From: Chloroflexi bacterium UBA4736
GTDB taxonomy: Bacteria > Chloroflexota > Dormibacteria > Dormibacterales > Dormibacteraceae
Assembly: GCA_002404015.1 (NCBI GenBank)
Contig: DHIW01000078.1
Coordinates: 1-30,592 of the forward strand
Direction of reading: 5' to 3'
DNA: 30,592 nucleotides
Both the position numbers and the translations under genes were made by a program. Below are positions 23,743 to 30,592 of the stretch, one piece after another. The stretch's first letter is position 1. Every line of letters starts with the position of its first letter. The notes under the pieces are model-generated. The model was given only the letters and a program-made list of their open reading frames with translations, was not told where the DNA came from and did no database searches.

Positions 23743-24138
23743 GTGGCATCCTTTCGTATCGGCGAGGCGGCCGGCATGCTGGGCGTGAGCGCCGACACGG
23801 TTCGCCGGCTGGCCGATTCGGGCCAGCTCGGGCCCGTCCTCTCGGCCGGTGGTCAGCGCCAGATCGACGCCGCCGGGCTGGCTCGCTACATGGCGGCCCG
23901 GCCGGCCGCCGAGGCGGTCCAGCCGATCGTGGGACAGTCCGCGCGCAACCGCTTTCCAGGGATCGTGACCCGCGTCGTCAAGGACCGGGTGGCCGCCGTA
24001 GTCGAGCTCCAGGCCGGCCCCCACCGCGTGGTTTCGCTGATGACCCGGGAGGCCGCCGACGAGCTCGGCCTGGCGCCCGGCGTCCGGGCAGTGGCGGCAG
24101 TCAAGTCGACCAACGTCGTCATCGAGCTGCCGGGCTGA
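23743..24138 (+). CDS. HTH-TOBE putative molybdate-responsive regulator
   Basis: This 131-residue protein has an N-terminal MerR/excisionase-type helix-turn-helix (about 3-50: FRIGEAAGMLGVSADTVRRL, then GGQRQI). A linker and a C-terminal TOBE/Mop domain (about 68-131: NRFPGIVTRVVKD, PHRVVSLMTREAA, VRAVAAVKSTNVVI) of the kind that binds molybdate or tungstate follow. It is a compact functional analogue of ModE. It starts at GTG, six bases after TAGGTT, and its stop overlaps the modA ATG (TGATG), so it is the first gene of the mod operon. It probably binds the direct repeats just upstream. Whether it represses or activates is not visible. Confidence 0.88.
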   Translation: MASFRIGEAAGMLGVSADTVRRLADSGQLGPVLSAGGQRQIDAAGLARYMAARPAAEAVQPIVGQSARNRFPGIVTRVVKDRVAAVVELQAGPHRVVSLMTREAADELGLAPGVRAVAAVKSTNVVIELPG

Positions 24139-24908
24139 TGCGATCCCGACTGGCGGCCGCCGTCGCCGGCCTGCTCTGTACGGCTGGCTGCGGGGGCGTG
24201 GCCGCCACCCCGGCTGCCACCCCGCCCGGGGTCAGCGGTCCCATCTCGGTCTTCGCGGCCGCCTCGCTCACGGAAGCGTTCAAAGCCGTCCAGCCGGCCT
24301 TCGAGAAGATCTACCCGAAAGCGTCCGTCCAGCTCAACTTCGAGGGGACCCCCACCCTCCTGACCCAGATCCAGCAGGGAGCCTTCGCGGACGTCCTCGC
24401 CTCGGCCGACCTGCCCAACATGCAAAAGGCGATAGACGGCGGCCTGGTGACCGGCACCCCGCAGGTCTTCACGCGCAACCAGCTGGCGATCGTCGTCCCG
24501 GCCGGCAACCCCAAGCACGTCAGCGGCCTGCCGGACCTGGCGCGGCCGGATGTGCTCTTCATCGCGGCGGCCTCCAACGTGCCGGCCGGCCAGTATGGGG
24601 TCCAGGCGCTCGCCAAAGCCGGAGTCAAAGCCACCCCCAGGAGCCTGGAGACGGACGTCAAGGCGGTCGTGGCGAAGGTGTCCCTGGGAGAGGCGGACGC
24701 CGGCATCGTCTACGTGACCGACGTGAAGGCCGCGGGCGCCAAGGTGATGGGGGTCGCCATCCCCACCGACCAGAACGTGGTGGCCAGCTACCCGGTCGCT
24801 GCCCTGAAGGACGCCAAGAACCCCGAGGGCGCGCGCGCCTTCGTCGATTTCCTGCTTTCGGTCGGCGGCCAGAAACTTCTCTCCGACTTCGGCTTCGCCC
24901 CCTTGTGA
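24138..24908 (+). CDS. modA: Molybdate ABC transporter substrate-binding lipoprotein
   Basis: This 256-residue periplasmic/extracellular binding protein has a short signal peptide ending in TAGC (Cys18, a slightly atypical lipobox). Mature sequence includes ISVFAAASLTEAF (ligand-binding serine region), FADVLASADLPNM, LAIVVPAGNP, ETDVKAVVAKVSLGEADAG and IVYVTDV, all typical of ModA. It captures molybdate or tungstate and delivers it to ModBC. The ATG overlaps the regulator stop and its stop overlaps the modB GTG by four bases. Confidence 0.95.
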   Translation: MRSRLAAAVAGLLCTAGCGGVAATPAATPPGVSGPISVFAAASLTEAFKAVQPAFEKIYPKASVQLNFEGTPTLLTQIQQGAFADVLASADLPNMQKAIDGGLVTGTPQVFTRNQLAIVVPAGNPKHVSGLPDLARPDVLFIAAASNVPAGQYGVQALAKAGVKATPRSLETDVKAVVAKVSLGEADAGIVYVTDVKAAGAKVMGVAIPTDQNVVASYPVAALKDAKNPEGARAFVDFLLSVGGQKLLSDFGFAPL

Positions 24909-25699
24909 GGCGGCGCCGGGGAGAAGGCGTACCGCTCCCGCTGGCGATCCTGGCGGTCCTCGGGGCGGCTTTCTTCATCCTGCCCCTGGCCGGCCTGGTC
25001 GTTCGGGCGCCCTGGCCGGACGCCTGGAACGAGCTGCGGGCGCCCGAGACCCTGGAGGCGCTCCGCCTCTCCCTGGTCGCCTCGTTCTCGGCCACTGCGC
25101 TGGCGCTGCTGCTGGGGGTCCCCCTGGCCTGGGTCTACGCCCGAGCCGACTTCCCGGGCCGCGCGCTGCTGCGGGCCCTGACCACCTTGCCCATGGTCCT
25201 GCCGCCCGTCGTGGGCGGGCTGGCCCTGCTGCTGGCCTTCGGGCGGCGGGGACTGCTCGGGATGTGGCTCGACCGCACCTTCGGCGTCAGCCTCCCCTTC
25301 ACGACCCCGGGCGTGGTGGTGGCCGAGACCTTCGTCTCGATGCCGTTCCTGGTCCTGACAGTGGAGGCCGGCCTGCGCTCGATGGATCGGCGCTACGAGG
25401 AGGCCGCCCGCACCCTCGGGGCGGGTCGTTGGTACCTCTTCCGGCGGGTCACCATGCCGCTGATCGCGCCCTCCCTGTTCGCGGGCGCCGTCCTCTGCTG
25501 GGCCCGAGCACTGGGCGAGTTCGGCGCCACGATCACCTTCGCCGGCAACTTCCCGGGCCGCACCCAGACCATGCCACTCGGCGTGTACCTGCTGCTGGAG
25601 ACCAGGCCGGAGGCCTCGATCATTCTCAGCCTGCTCCTGCTGGCCGTGTCGCTGGCGGTCCTGGTCGGCCTCCGCGACCGCTGGCTGGGCTCGGCGTGA
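24905..25699 (+). CDS. modB: Molybdate ABC transporter permease
   Basis: This 264-residue integral membrane permease has about five to six hydrophobic helices. It carries the cytoplasmic EAA loop EEAARTLGAGRWYLFRRVTM, which docks on the ATPase, plus LPPVVGGLALLLAFG and ALGEFGATITFAGNFPGRT, typical of ModB/CysT. It starts at GTG inside the modA stop and its stop overlaps the modC GTG (GTGA), so the complex is coexpressed. Confidence 0.95.
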   Translation: MRRRRGEGVPLPLAILAVLGAAFFILPLAGLVVRAPWPDAWNELRAPETLEALRLSLVASFSATALALLLGVPLAWVYARADFPGRALLRALTTLPMVLPPVVGGLALLLAFGRRGLLGMWLDRTFGVSLPFTTPGVVVAETFVSMPFLVLTVEAGLRSMDRRYEEAARTLGAGRWYLFRRVTMPLIAPSLFAGAVLCWARALGEFGATITFAGNFPGRTQTMPLGVYLLLETRPEASIILSLLLLAVSLAVLVGLRDRWLGSA

Positions 25700-26745
25700 G
25701 CCTCGAGGCCGACGTCCGCCTCCGGCTGGGAAGCCTCGACCTGCAGGTGCAGCTGTCAGTGGCCGACCAGGTGGTCGCCGTCCTCGGCCCCAACGGTGCC
25801 GGCAAGACGACGCTGCTCCGGGCCCTGGCCGGCCTGCTGCCCCTGGACGCCGGCCGCGTCAGCCTCGACGCCGTGGTCCTGGAAGACGCCGAGCGGGGGA
25901 TCCGGCTGCCGCCCGAGCGGCGGCCGATCGGCGTGGTGTTCCAGGACTATCTGCTCTTCCCCCACCTGAGTGTGGCCGAGAATGTGGCGTTCGGCCTCCG
26001 GGCGCGCGGCGCCGGCCGGGACGCGGCCCGCCGGGTCGCCGCCGGCTGGTTGGAAAGGCTGGGCCTCGCGGCCTACGCGCAGGGCCGCCCGAGCGCGCTA
26101 TCGGGCGGGCAGCGGCAGCGGGCGGCCCTGGCCCGCGCCCTCGCCACCGAGCCCCGCCTGCTCCTCCTCGACGAACCGATGGCGGCCCTAGATGCCAGCA
26201 CCCGGGCGGAGGTGCGGCGCGACCTGAAGCAGCACCTGGCCGCCTTCGCCGGCATCCGGCTCCTGGTCACGCACGACCCCCTGGAGGCGATCGCCCTGGC
26301 CGACGTGCTGATGGTCCTGGAGGGCGGCCGGATCGTGCAGGTCGGCTCGGCCGCCGACGTCACCCAGCACCCCCGCTCGCGCTATGTGGCGGACCTCGCC
26401 GGCGTCAACCTCTTCCGGGGTACGGCCTCAGGCGGACAGGTGGCGCTGGCCGGCGGCTCGAGCCTGGCCGCCGCCGACGCCGGCGAGGGTGATGTCTTCG
26501 CGGTCATCCACCCCCGCACTGTGGCCCTTCACCGCCGGCGCCCCGAGGGCACCCCGCGCAACGTCTGGGCGGGCCGCGCGGACGGCCTGGACCTCCTGGG
26601 CGACCGGGTCCGGGTCCAGGTCGGCGGAGCTATCCCAATCGTGGCCGAGGTCACACCGGCCGCCGTGGCCGAGCTCCGGCTCGATGAGGGCGGCGAGGTC
26701 TGGGTCGCGGTGAAGGCGACCGAGATCTCCGTCTACCCGGCCTGA
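25696..26745 (+). CDS. modC: Molybdate ABC transporter ATP-binding protein
   Basis: This 349-residue ATPase drives molybdate import. It has Walker [10 protein letters not shown] (31-39), Q-loop [14 protein letters not shown], signature [15 protein letters not shown], Walker [13 protein letters not shown] and H-loop [12 protein letters not shown]-terminal TOBE domain (about 280-349) ends the protein. The start is GTG 25696, overlapping the modB stop; the open frame extends further upstream, but that part is a shadow of modB. Its last 13 bases overlap the end of the convergent macrodomain gene. Confidence 0.95.
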   Translation: MSLEADVRLRLGSLDLQVQLSVADQVVAVLGPNGAGKTTLLRALAGLLPLDAGRVSLDAVVLEDAERGIRLPPERRPIGVVFQDYLLFPHLSVAENVAFGLRARGAGRDAARRVAAGWLERLGLAAYAQGRPSALSGGQRQRAALARALATEPRLLLLDEPMAALDASTRAEVRRDLKQHLAAFAGIRLLVTHDPLEAIALADVLMVLEGGRIVQVGSAADVTQHPRSRYVADLAGVNLFRGTASGGQVALAGGSSLAAADAGEGDVFAVIHPRTVALHRRRPEGTPRNVWAGRADGLDLLGDRVRVQVGGAIPIVAEVTPAAVAELRLDEGGEVWVAVKATEISVYPA

Positions 26746-27242
26746 GCTTCGCCCTCCAGCAGCGCTCTGTACAGGGCGTGGGTCTCGGGGTCGAAGGCGA
26801 CCAGCTTCACCAGCTCGACCTGGGTCGGGGTGGCCCGCAGAGTGGCCACCGCGACCTGGGCGGCGCGGTCCTTCGGATACCCGTAGATACCGGTCGAGAT
26901 GGCCGGGAAGGCCACCGAGCGGGCACCCAGCTCAGCCGCGACCTCGAGGCTGCGCCGGTAGCAGGACGCCAGGAGCTCCGGCTCGCCATCGTCACCGCCG
27001 GCCCAGACCGGGCCCACGGCATGGATCACCCACCTCGCCTGCAGGCGGAAGCCGGGCGTCGGCTTGGCGTCTCCCGTGGCGCAGCCGCCGAGCGGGCGGC
27101 AGGCCCCCACCAGCTCGGGGCCGGCGGCCCGGTGGATGGCGCCGTCAACTCCACCCCCACCGAGCAGCGAGCCGTTGGCGGCGTTCACGATGGCGTCCAC
27201 CTGCAGCCTGGTGATGTCCCCCTGGACAGCCTCGATCCTCAC
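26733..27242 (-). CDS. Macrodomain (ADP-ribose-binding, possible O-acetyl-ADP-ribose deacetylase)
   Basis: This 169-residue single macrodomain is of the MacroD/YmdB type. It shows [43 protein letters not shown] and the phosphate-loop motif [13 protein letters not shown]. The catalytic Asn/Asp-type residues of the MacroD group (NAAN, GGVDGAI) are present, so deacetylation of O-acetyl-ADP-ribose or removal of mono-ADP-ribose from proteins is likely. GTG 27242 overlaps the upstream stop as GTGA and is preferred over TTG 27260. It is the last gene of the MoxR-DUF58 operon and overlaps convergent modC by 13 bases. Confidence 0.9.
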   Translation of the reverse strand: MRIEAVQGDITRLQVDAIVNAANGSLLGGGGVDGAIHRAAGPELVGACRPLGGCATGDAKPTPGFRLQARWVIHAVGPVWAGGDDGEPELLASCYRRSLEVAAELGARSVAFPAISTGIYGYPKDRAAQVAVATLRATPTQVELVKLVAFDPETHALYRALLEGEAQAG

Positions 27243-28321
27243 CCGCCCGGCGAGCGCCAACCCCTTGCCGTGACCGGCTCCCAGCGGATGCCGGCCGGCC
27301 CGAAGACCAGCAGCTCCGGGTGCAGGTTGACCGCGGTGCAGACGTGGGCCGGCAGGATCAGCAGCCGGTCGCCGACCGCGGCGCTGCCGCCCTCCACCAC
27401 CGCGTGCTCCTCGCTCAGCCGCTCGACCCTCAGCTCGGGCCTGCCGACCACGGTTCCGAAGCCCTGCAGCCCGGTCACCCGCAGGTCGGCGGGCAGCGCC
27501 TTGGAGCCCGCGTCCACGACGAACCAGCTGGCGTGCCGGGAGACGACCGTCGCCGCGACCGCCAGCGCGCAGTCGGCCAGCGCGTGGCTGCCCAGCACGA
27601 CCTGGTTGGCGTCGCCGAAGACATAGGTGCCCGGCCGCATCTCGGTGAGGCCGGAACCCGCGGTCGCGAAGCCGGCCGTCGGGGTGGAGCCGACGCTCAG
27701 CTCGCGCACCTCGACGCCCGCCTGCCGAAGCAGCTCCGCGGTCGCCACCAGCCCCGAACGCTCGTCCTCGGCAGCGCCCCGGCGGTCCCCGCCGTAGGCG
27801 TGGCCGCCGTGGGTCACGAGGCCCCGGAAACGGGCCTGGCCGATCGCGGCCACCAGCTCCTGGACCGCCCGCGCGGTCGGCTCGCCGGGCTCGGTGCCCA
27901 CCCTGTGGAGGCCCGTGTCCACCTCCCAGAGCACCTCGACCGCCTCGGGGACCTGGCGGGCCAGCTCGACGTCGTCAAGGCCGACCGCCAGCCGGCGGAC
28001 CCGGGGCGCCAGTGCTGCCAGGCGGCGCAGCCTGGCCTCGCCGGCGGGCGGAAACGCGACCAGCAGGTCGTCAACGCCGGCCGCAGCGAAGGTCTCGGCC
28101 TCCTGCAGCGTGGCCACGGTCAGGCCGATGGCGCCATGCTCGACCTGGCGCATCCCGATCCAGCCGCTCTTGTGCGTCTTGGCATGCGGGCGCAGCGCCA
28201 GCCCGGCCCCGGCGGCGTGCCGGGCCATGGCGGTCAGGTTGCGCTCCATGGCCGCCTCGTCCAGGACCGCAACCGGGGTGTCGATGCCCTCGGTGGCTGC
28301 CAGCGCCTGCTCGGCGTTCAT
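27239..28321 (-). CDS. D-threonine aldolase / D-serine dehydratase-like PLP enzyme
   Basis: This 360-residue fold-type III PLP protein consists of an alanine racemase-like N-terminal barrel and the D-serine-dehydratase-like C-terminal domain. Motifs are [27 protein letters not shown] (Lys48, presumed PLP lysine), [31 protein letters not shown] and a C-terminal metal motif PAHVCTAVN (His and Cys). Family members cleave D-threonine or other D-3-hydroxy amino acids, or dehydrate D-serine. The exact substrate cannot be told here. The ATG overlaps the stop of the upstream membrane gene by four bases (ATGA). Confidence 0.88.
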   Translation of the reverse strand: MNAEQALAATEGIDTPVAVLDEAAMERNLTAMARHAAGAGLALRPHAKTHKSGWIGMRQVEHGAIGLTVATLQEAETFAAAGVDDLLVAFPPAGEARLRRLAALAPRVRRLAVGLDDVELARQVPEAVEVLWEVDTGLHRVGTEPGEPTARAVQELVAAIGQARFRGLVTHGGHAYGGDRRGAAEDERSGLVATAELLRQAGVEVRELSVGSTPTAGFATAGSGLTEMRPGTYVFGDANQVVLGSHALADCALAVAATVVSRHASWFVVDAGSKALPADLRVTGLQGFGTVVGRPELRVERLSEEHAVVEGGSAAVGDRLLILPAHVCTAVNLHPELLVFGPAGIRWEPVTARGWRSPGG

Positions 28322-28839
28322 ACCCGGTGGGCCAGGCGGCCGGCCAGTCCGGCCGCACCCACGGCGGCCGCCGCGCCCAGTGCGGTCAGGACGAGGCCGC
28401 CCGCCACCGGCAGCAGCGTGAGCAGGACCAGGAGGTAGCCGGCGCTGGCGCCGGCCGCAGCCACCAGGCAGACGCCAAGGCCGAAACGCAGGCCGCCCAG
28501 GCCGCCCGGCCGCCTCGCCTCAAGGGAGGCGTAGGCCAGCTCGCCGGCCAGGTAGAGCCCGGCTGCGTAGAGCGGCGCCGAGAGGTCGAGCCGCACCCCC
28601 TGCAGCGCGAGCCCAGCCAGGTATTCGGCAGCCACCAGGCCCAGAGAGTAGGCGATCGCGGAGGGGGCGAGGGCGCTGAGGCCAACTACCATCAGCACCA
28701 GCGCCGCCGCCGCCCCCAGCTGGAACAGGCTCACCAGGCCGCCCCCGGCGGGCAGCGCGTAGGCGGCCAGGCCCGCGGTCAGAAGGAGGGCGCCCGCGGC
28801 GGTGGCTAGACGCGCGCGTGTCGGGCGTATCTTCGAAAT
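28318..28839 (-). CDS. Small polytopic membrane protein with ATT start
   Basis: This protein of about 173 residues has five or so hydrophobic helices and no recognised family. GTG at 28734 gives only 138 residues, has no Shine-Dalgarno sequence, and cuts off the first helix. The open frame upstream, in register, reads [20 protein letters not shown] after an ATT codon at 28839. That ATT is exactly seven bases after a perfect GGAGGAGG (28847-28854). A basic N-terminus followed by a hydrophobic segment is a natural membrane-protein start. It overlaps the DUF58 gene by 34 bases and the next gene by 4. In many genomes a membrane protein follows MoxR-DUF58 pairs, so it may act with them. Confidence 0.75.
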   Translation of the reverse strand: MSKIRPTRARLATAAGALLLTAGLAAYALPAGGGLVSLFQLGAAAALVLMVVGLSALAPSAIAYSLGLVAAEYLAGLALQGVRLDLSAPLYAAGLYLAGELAYASLEARRPGGLGGLRFGLGVCLVAAAGASAGYLLVLLTLLPVAGGLVLTALGAAAAVGAAGLAGRLAHRV

Positions 28840-30074
28840 CCCGAAACCTCCTCCAGTGCAGCCTGCAGCGACGAGCCCGGGTGCCAGACGGCGACCGGCA
28901 CCCCGCGCGCGACGTAGCGGGCCCGGAGCGCCGCGCGCTCCATCTCCCAGATCCGGTGGGCCAGGCGATCCACCTCGCTGCGCCCCGGTTCCAGGAAGCG
29001 GAGCGGCGAGACCTCGACGACGGCCAGGTCGTGCCCCCGGGCGCAGAGGTCGAGGAGGGCCGTCACGCTGCGCTCGTCGGTGAGCGGGCTGAAGGCGACC
29101 ACCAGCGACTGCGGGGGCAGCGTGCGGGGCGGGATCACCTCGATGCCCTTCCAGGCGTAGCTGAGCACGACCTCGGTGTCGAGGAGGGCGTCAACGACCC
29201 GGTAGAGCTGTCGCTCACCCATCTGCGGTCGCAGCCAGCGCAGAGTGCCGCCGAAGGCGATCAGGCCGACCCGGTCCCTGCGATCGAGATAACCCTCGAC
29301 CAGGGCGGCGGCGCCCCGCACGCAGAGGTCCAGGGTGCTCACTCCCGCCGCCGTGAGCTCGCTGAACGTGTCCAGGAAGATCACGACGTCCGCGTTGCGC
29401 TCCGGGTGCATCTCGTTGACGTGGATCTCGCCCCGCCGGGCGCTAACGCGCCAGTTGATGCGGCGCACCCGGTCGCCCGGCACGAAGGCCCGGATGGCGG
29501 CGAACTCGATCCCCTCCCCCTTAACCCGCGAGACCTCGTTGCCGCTGTGGATCTGGGTCTCGGCCGGCTGGAGCAGGCGGCGCACCGCCTCAGGGCGGGG
29601 GTAGACCTTGAGGGGCGCCGTCCCGGCCAGCGCCGTCTCGAACCGAAAGTAGCCGAGCGGGTCGCGGGCGAACACGCGGACGCCGCCCAGCCGGTAGCCG
29701 CCCCAGCGGTCGCAGCGCACGCGGCGGGAGAGGTGCCGGGCGGCGCCTGCGGGTAATGGCCCGGCGTCCCGGGTGGTCTCCGCGAAGAGCCCGCGCGGGA
29801 GGACGAGCTCGGCGCCCAGCCAGGCCAGCCGGCGGTCGGCCGTCACCTCGACTGTCACCTCGATGTGCTCGCCTTCGACCGCCCGCTCGCTCTCCAGGCG
29901 GGCGCTCACCTCCAGCTGGGGGCGGGAGGCCAGCGCCAGCCCGACCACGGCCCCCAGCAGGAAAGGCGCTGCCAGGATGGCGGGCTCCGGACGGCGCAGC
30001 AGGAGAGCCGCCAGGAGGCCGACGCCGGCCAGGCCCAGGTGAGCCGCCAGCCGCGAGGAAGCGGCAGCCCTCAT
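28806..30074 (-). CDS. DUF58 protein (MoxR-associated, VWA-like)
   Basis: This 422-residue protein has two N-terminal hydrophobic helices (about 10-28 and 32-50), a beta-rich middle (55-160), and the DUF58 core [12 protein letters not shown] (186-197) followed by [18 protein letters not shown] and [14 protein letters not shown]-like region beginning FLDTFSE (about 233) follows. DUF58 proteins occur next to MoxR AAA+ ATPases and are thought to take part in chaperone-like assembly or metal insertion. The ATG overlaps the MoxR stop as ATGA. Confidence 0.92.
   Translation of the reverse strand: MRAAASSRLAAHLGLAGVGLLAALLLRRPEPAILAAPFLLGAVVGLALASRPQLEVSARLESERAVEGEHIEVTVEVTADRRLAWLGAELVLPRGLFAETTRDAGPLPAGAARHLSRRVRCDRWGGYRLGGVRVFARDPLGYFRFETALAGTAPLKVYPRPEAVRRLLQPAETQIHSGNEVSRVKGEGIEFAAIRAFVPGDRVRRINWRVSARRGEIHVNEMHPERNADVVIFLDTFSELTAAGVSTLDLCVRGAAALVEGYLDRRDRVGLIAFGGTLRWLRPQMGERQLYRVVDALLDTEVVLSYAWKGIEVIPPRTLPPQSLVVAFSPLTDERSVTALLDLCARGHDLAVVEVSPLRFLEPGRSEVDRLAHRIWEMERAALRARYVARGVPVAVWHPGSSLQAALEEVSGFRRYARHARV
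28847..28854 (-). promoter_or_regulatory. Strong Shine-Dalgarno sequence selecting the ATT start
   Basis: GGAGGAGG on the minus strand lies seven bases upstream of ATT 28839, inside the DUF58 coding region. It is one of the strongest ribosome-binding sequences in the window and has no canonical start codon at proper spacing, which makes ATT initiation the best explanation. Confidence 0.65.
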
Positions 30075-30592
30075 GCCCGCGGGGGCTTGAGCTCCGAGTA
30101 CTCGGCCCGGGGGGTCGGCACCGCCTCAAGGCACTCGCGCACCACGTCCTCGCCGCGCACGCGCTCGACCCAGAGCTCCGGCCGCAGGGTCAGGCGGTGG
30201 GCCAGGCCGGCCACCGCCACCTCCTTCACGTCCTCGGGGGTGACGAAGTCGCGGCCCTTCAGGGCGGCCCCCGCCCGCCCCAGCTTCAACAGCGCCAGCG
30301 AGCCGCGCGGGCTGGCTCCGACCTGGACGCGCGAGCTAGCCCGGGTCGCCTTGACGAGGTCGACGATGTAGAGGCCGACGCTCTCGTGCACGTGCACCCG
30401 CTCCACCGCCCGCTGCATCCGCGTCAGGTCCTCGCCGCTCGCACGCGGCGCCAGCTCGGACTCGTCGGAGCGCCGCTGCACCCGGCGCTGCAGCACCTCC
30501 CACTCCTCCTCCCGGCTGGGGTAGCCGACTCCCATCCGGAGCAGGAAGCGATCGAGCTGGGCCTCCGGAAGCGGGTAGGTGCCCTCGTACTC
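30071..30592 (-). CDS. MoxR-family AAA+ ATPase, C-terminal part (cut by window edge)
   Basis: The 173 codons from the right window edge encode the end of a MoxR ATPase. [19 protein letters not shown] is the conserved segment after sensor 1, and [20 protein letters not shown] with [19 protein letters not shown] is the C-terminal lid. Walker A and B lie beyond the window. It heads or belongs to the leftward operon with DUF58, the ATT-start membrane protein, the D-threonine-aldolase-like enzyme and the macrodomain. MoxR proteins hydrolyse ATP to remodel VWA-domain partners such as DUF58-associated complexes. Confidence 0.93.
   Translation of the reverse strand, partial: EYEGTYPLPEAQLDRFLLRMGVGYPSREEEWEVLQRRVQRRSDESELAPRASGEDLTRMQRAVERVHVHESVGLYIVDLVKATRASSRVQVGASPRGSLALLKLGRAGAALKGRDFVTPEDVKEVAVAGLAHRLTLRPELWVERVRGEDVVRECLEAVPTPRAEYSELKPPRA

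Noticed and set aside
25264..25695. N-terminal extension of ModC
   Set aside because: The open frame continues upstream inside modB, but the homologous protein starts at GTG 25696, overlapping the modB stop.

Overview
The window is very GC-rich, gene-dense chromosomal DNA from a bacterium, with no stretch over 300 bases lacking a gene. Several features suggest a Terrabacteria lineage: a two-subunit 2-oxoacid:ferredoxin oxidoreductase, a three-gene NAD(P) transhydrogenase, start codons 6-9 bases after TANNNT boxes, and very tight gene overlaps. Chloroflexota/Dormibacterota or deep Actinomycetota fit best, but that is an inference without any marker gene. No rRNA, tRNA, CRISPR array or intact transposase gene was seen.

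Left end (1-4538, minus strand): a 174-bp terminal-inverted-repeat element abuts an internally deleted phzF remnant. Next comes a compact four-gene operon transcribed leftward: carbamate kinase, DUF2877, FdrA-like and DUF1116 proteins. This is the allK-allH-allF-allG set, known in enteric bacteria as oxamate carbamoyltransferase plus its ATP-forming kinase. No other allantoin gene is present in the window.

4539-9926: ilvC, preceded by a strong intrinsic terminator that looks like an attenuator, is followed by prephenate dehydratase (pheA), which has no canonical start codon. Convergent to them are two overlapping genes for large polytopic membrane proteins, possibly one gene split by a frameshift.

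9927-15575: an NCS2 nucleobase permease is divergent from a tandem pair of cytosine-deaminase-like amidohydrolases, with a shared intergenic region carrying two ATTCCCGGGA copies. A membrane-anchored TPR-like protein follows.

15572-22639: the three-gene proton-translocating transhydrogenase (minus), a SipW-type signal peptidase homologue whose catalytic His is replaced by Leu (minus), korAB (plus) and an AlkA-type DNA glycosylase (plus).

22669-26745 (plus): a DUF3048 lipoprotein, then an HTH-TOBE putative molybdate regulator followed by modABC in an overlapping operon. A 17-bp direct repeat precedes the regulator.

26733-30592 (minus): MoxR ATPase (cut by the window edge), DUF58 protein, a small membrane protein starting at ATT, a D-threonine-aldolase-like PLP enzyme and a macrodomain protein, all overlapping end to end.

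Cross-cutting signals are several apparent non-AUG starts with good Shine-Dalgarno sequences (ATT, CTG, CTG, ACG), leaderless-type promoters (TAGGCT/TAGGTT), and convergent genes sharing stop codons within TTAA or CTAG. Some oddities (phzF indels, pheA start, split membrane gene, His-to-Leu change) could be sequencing errors and should be checked against reads.
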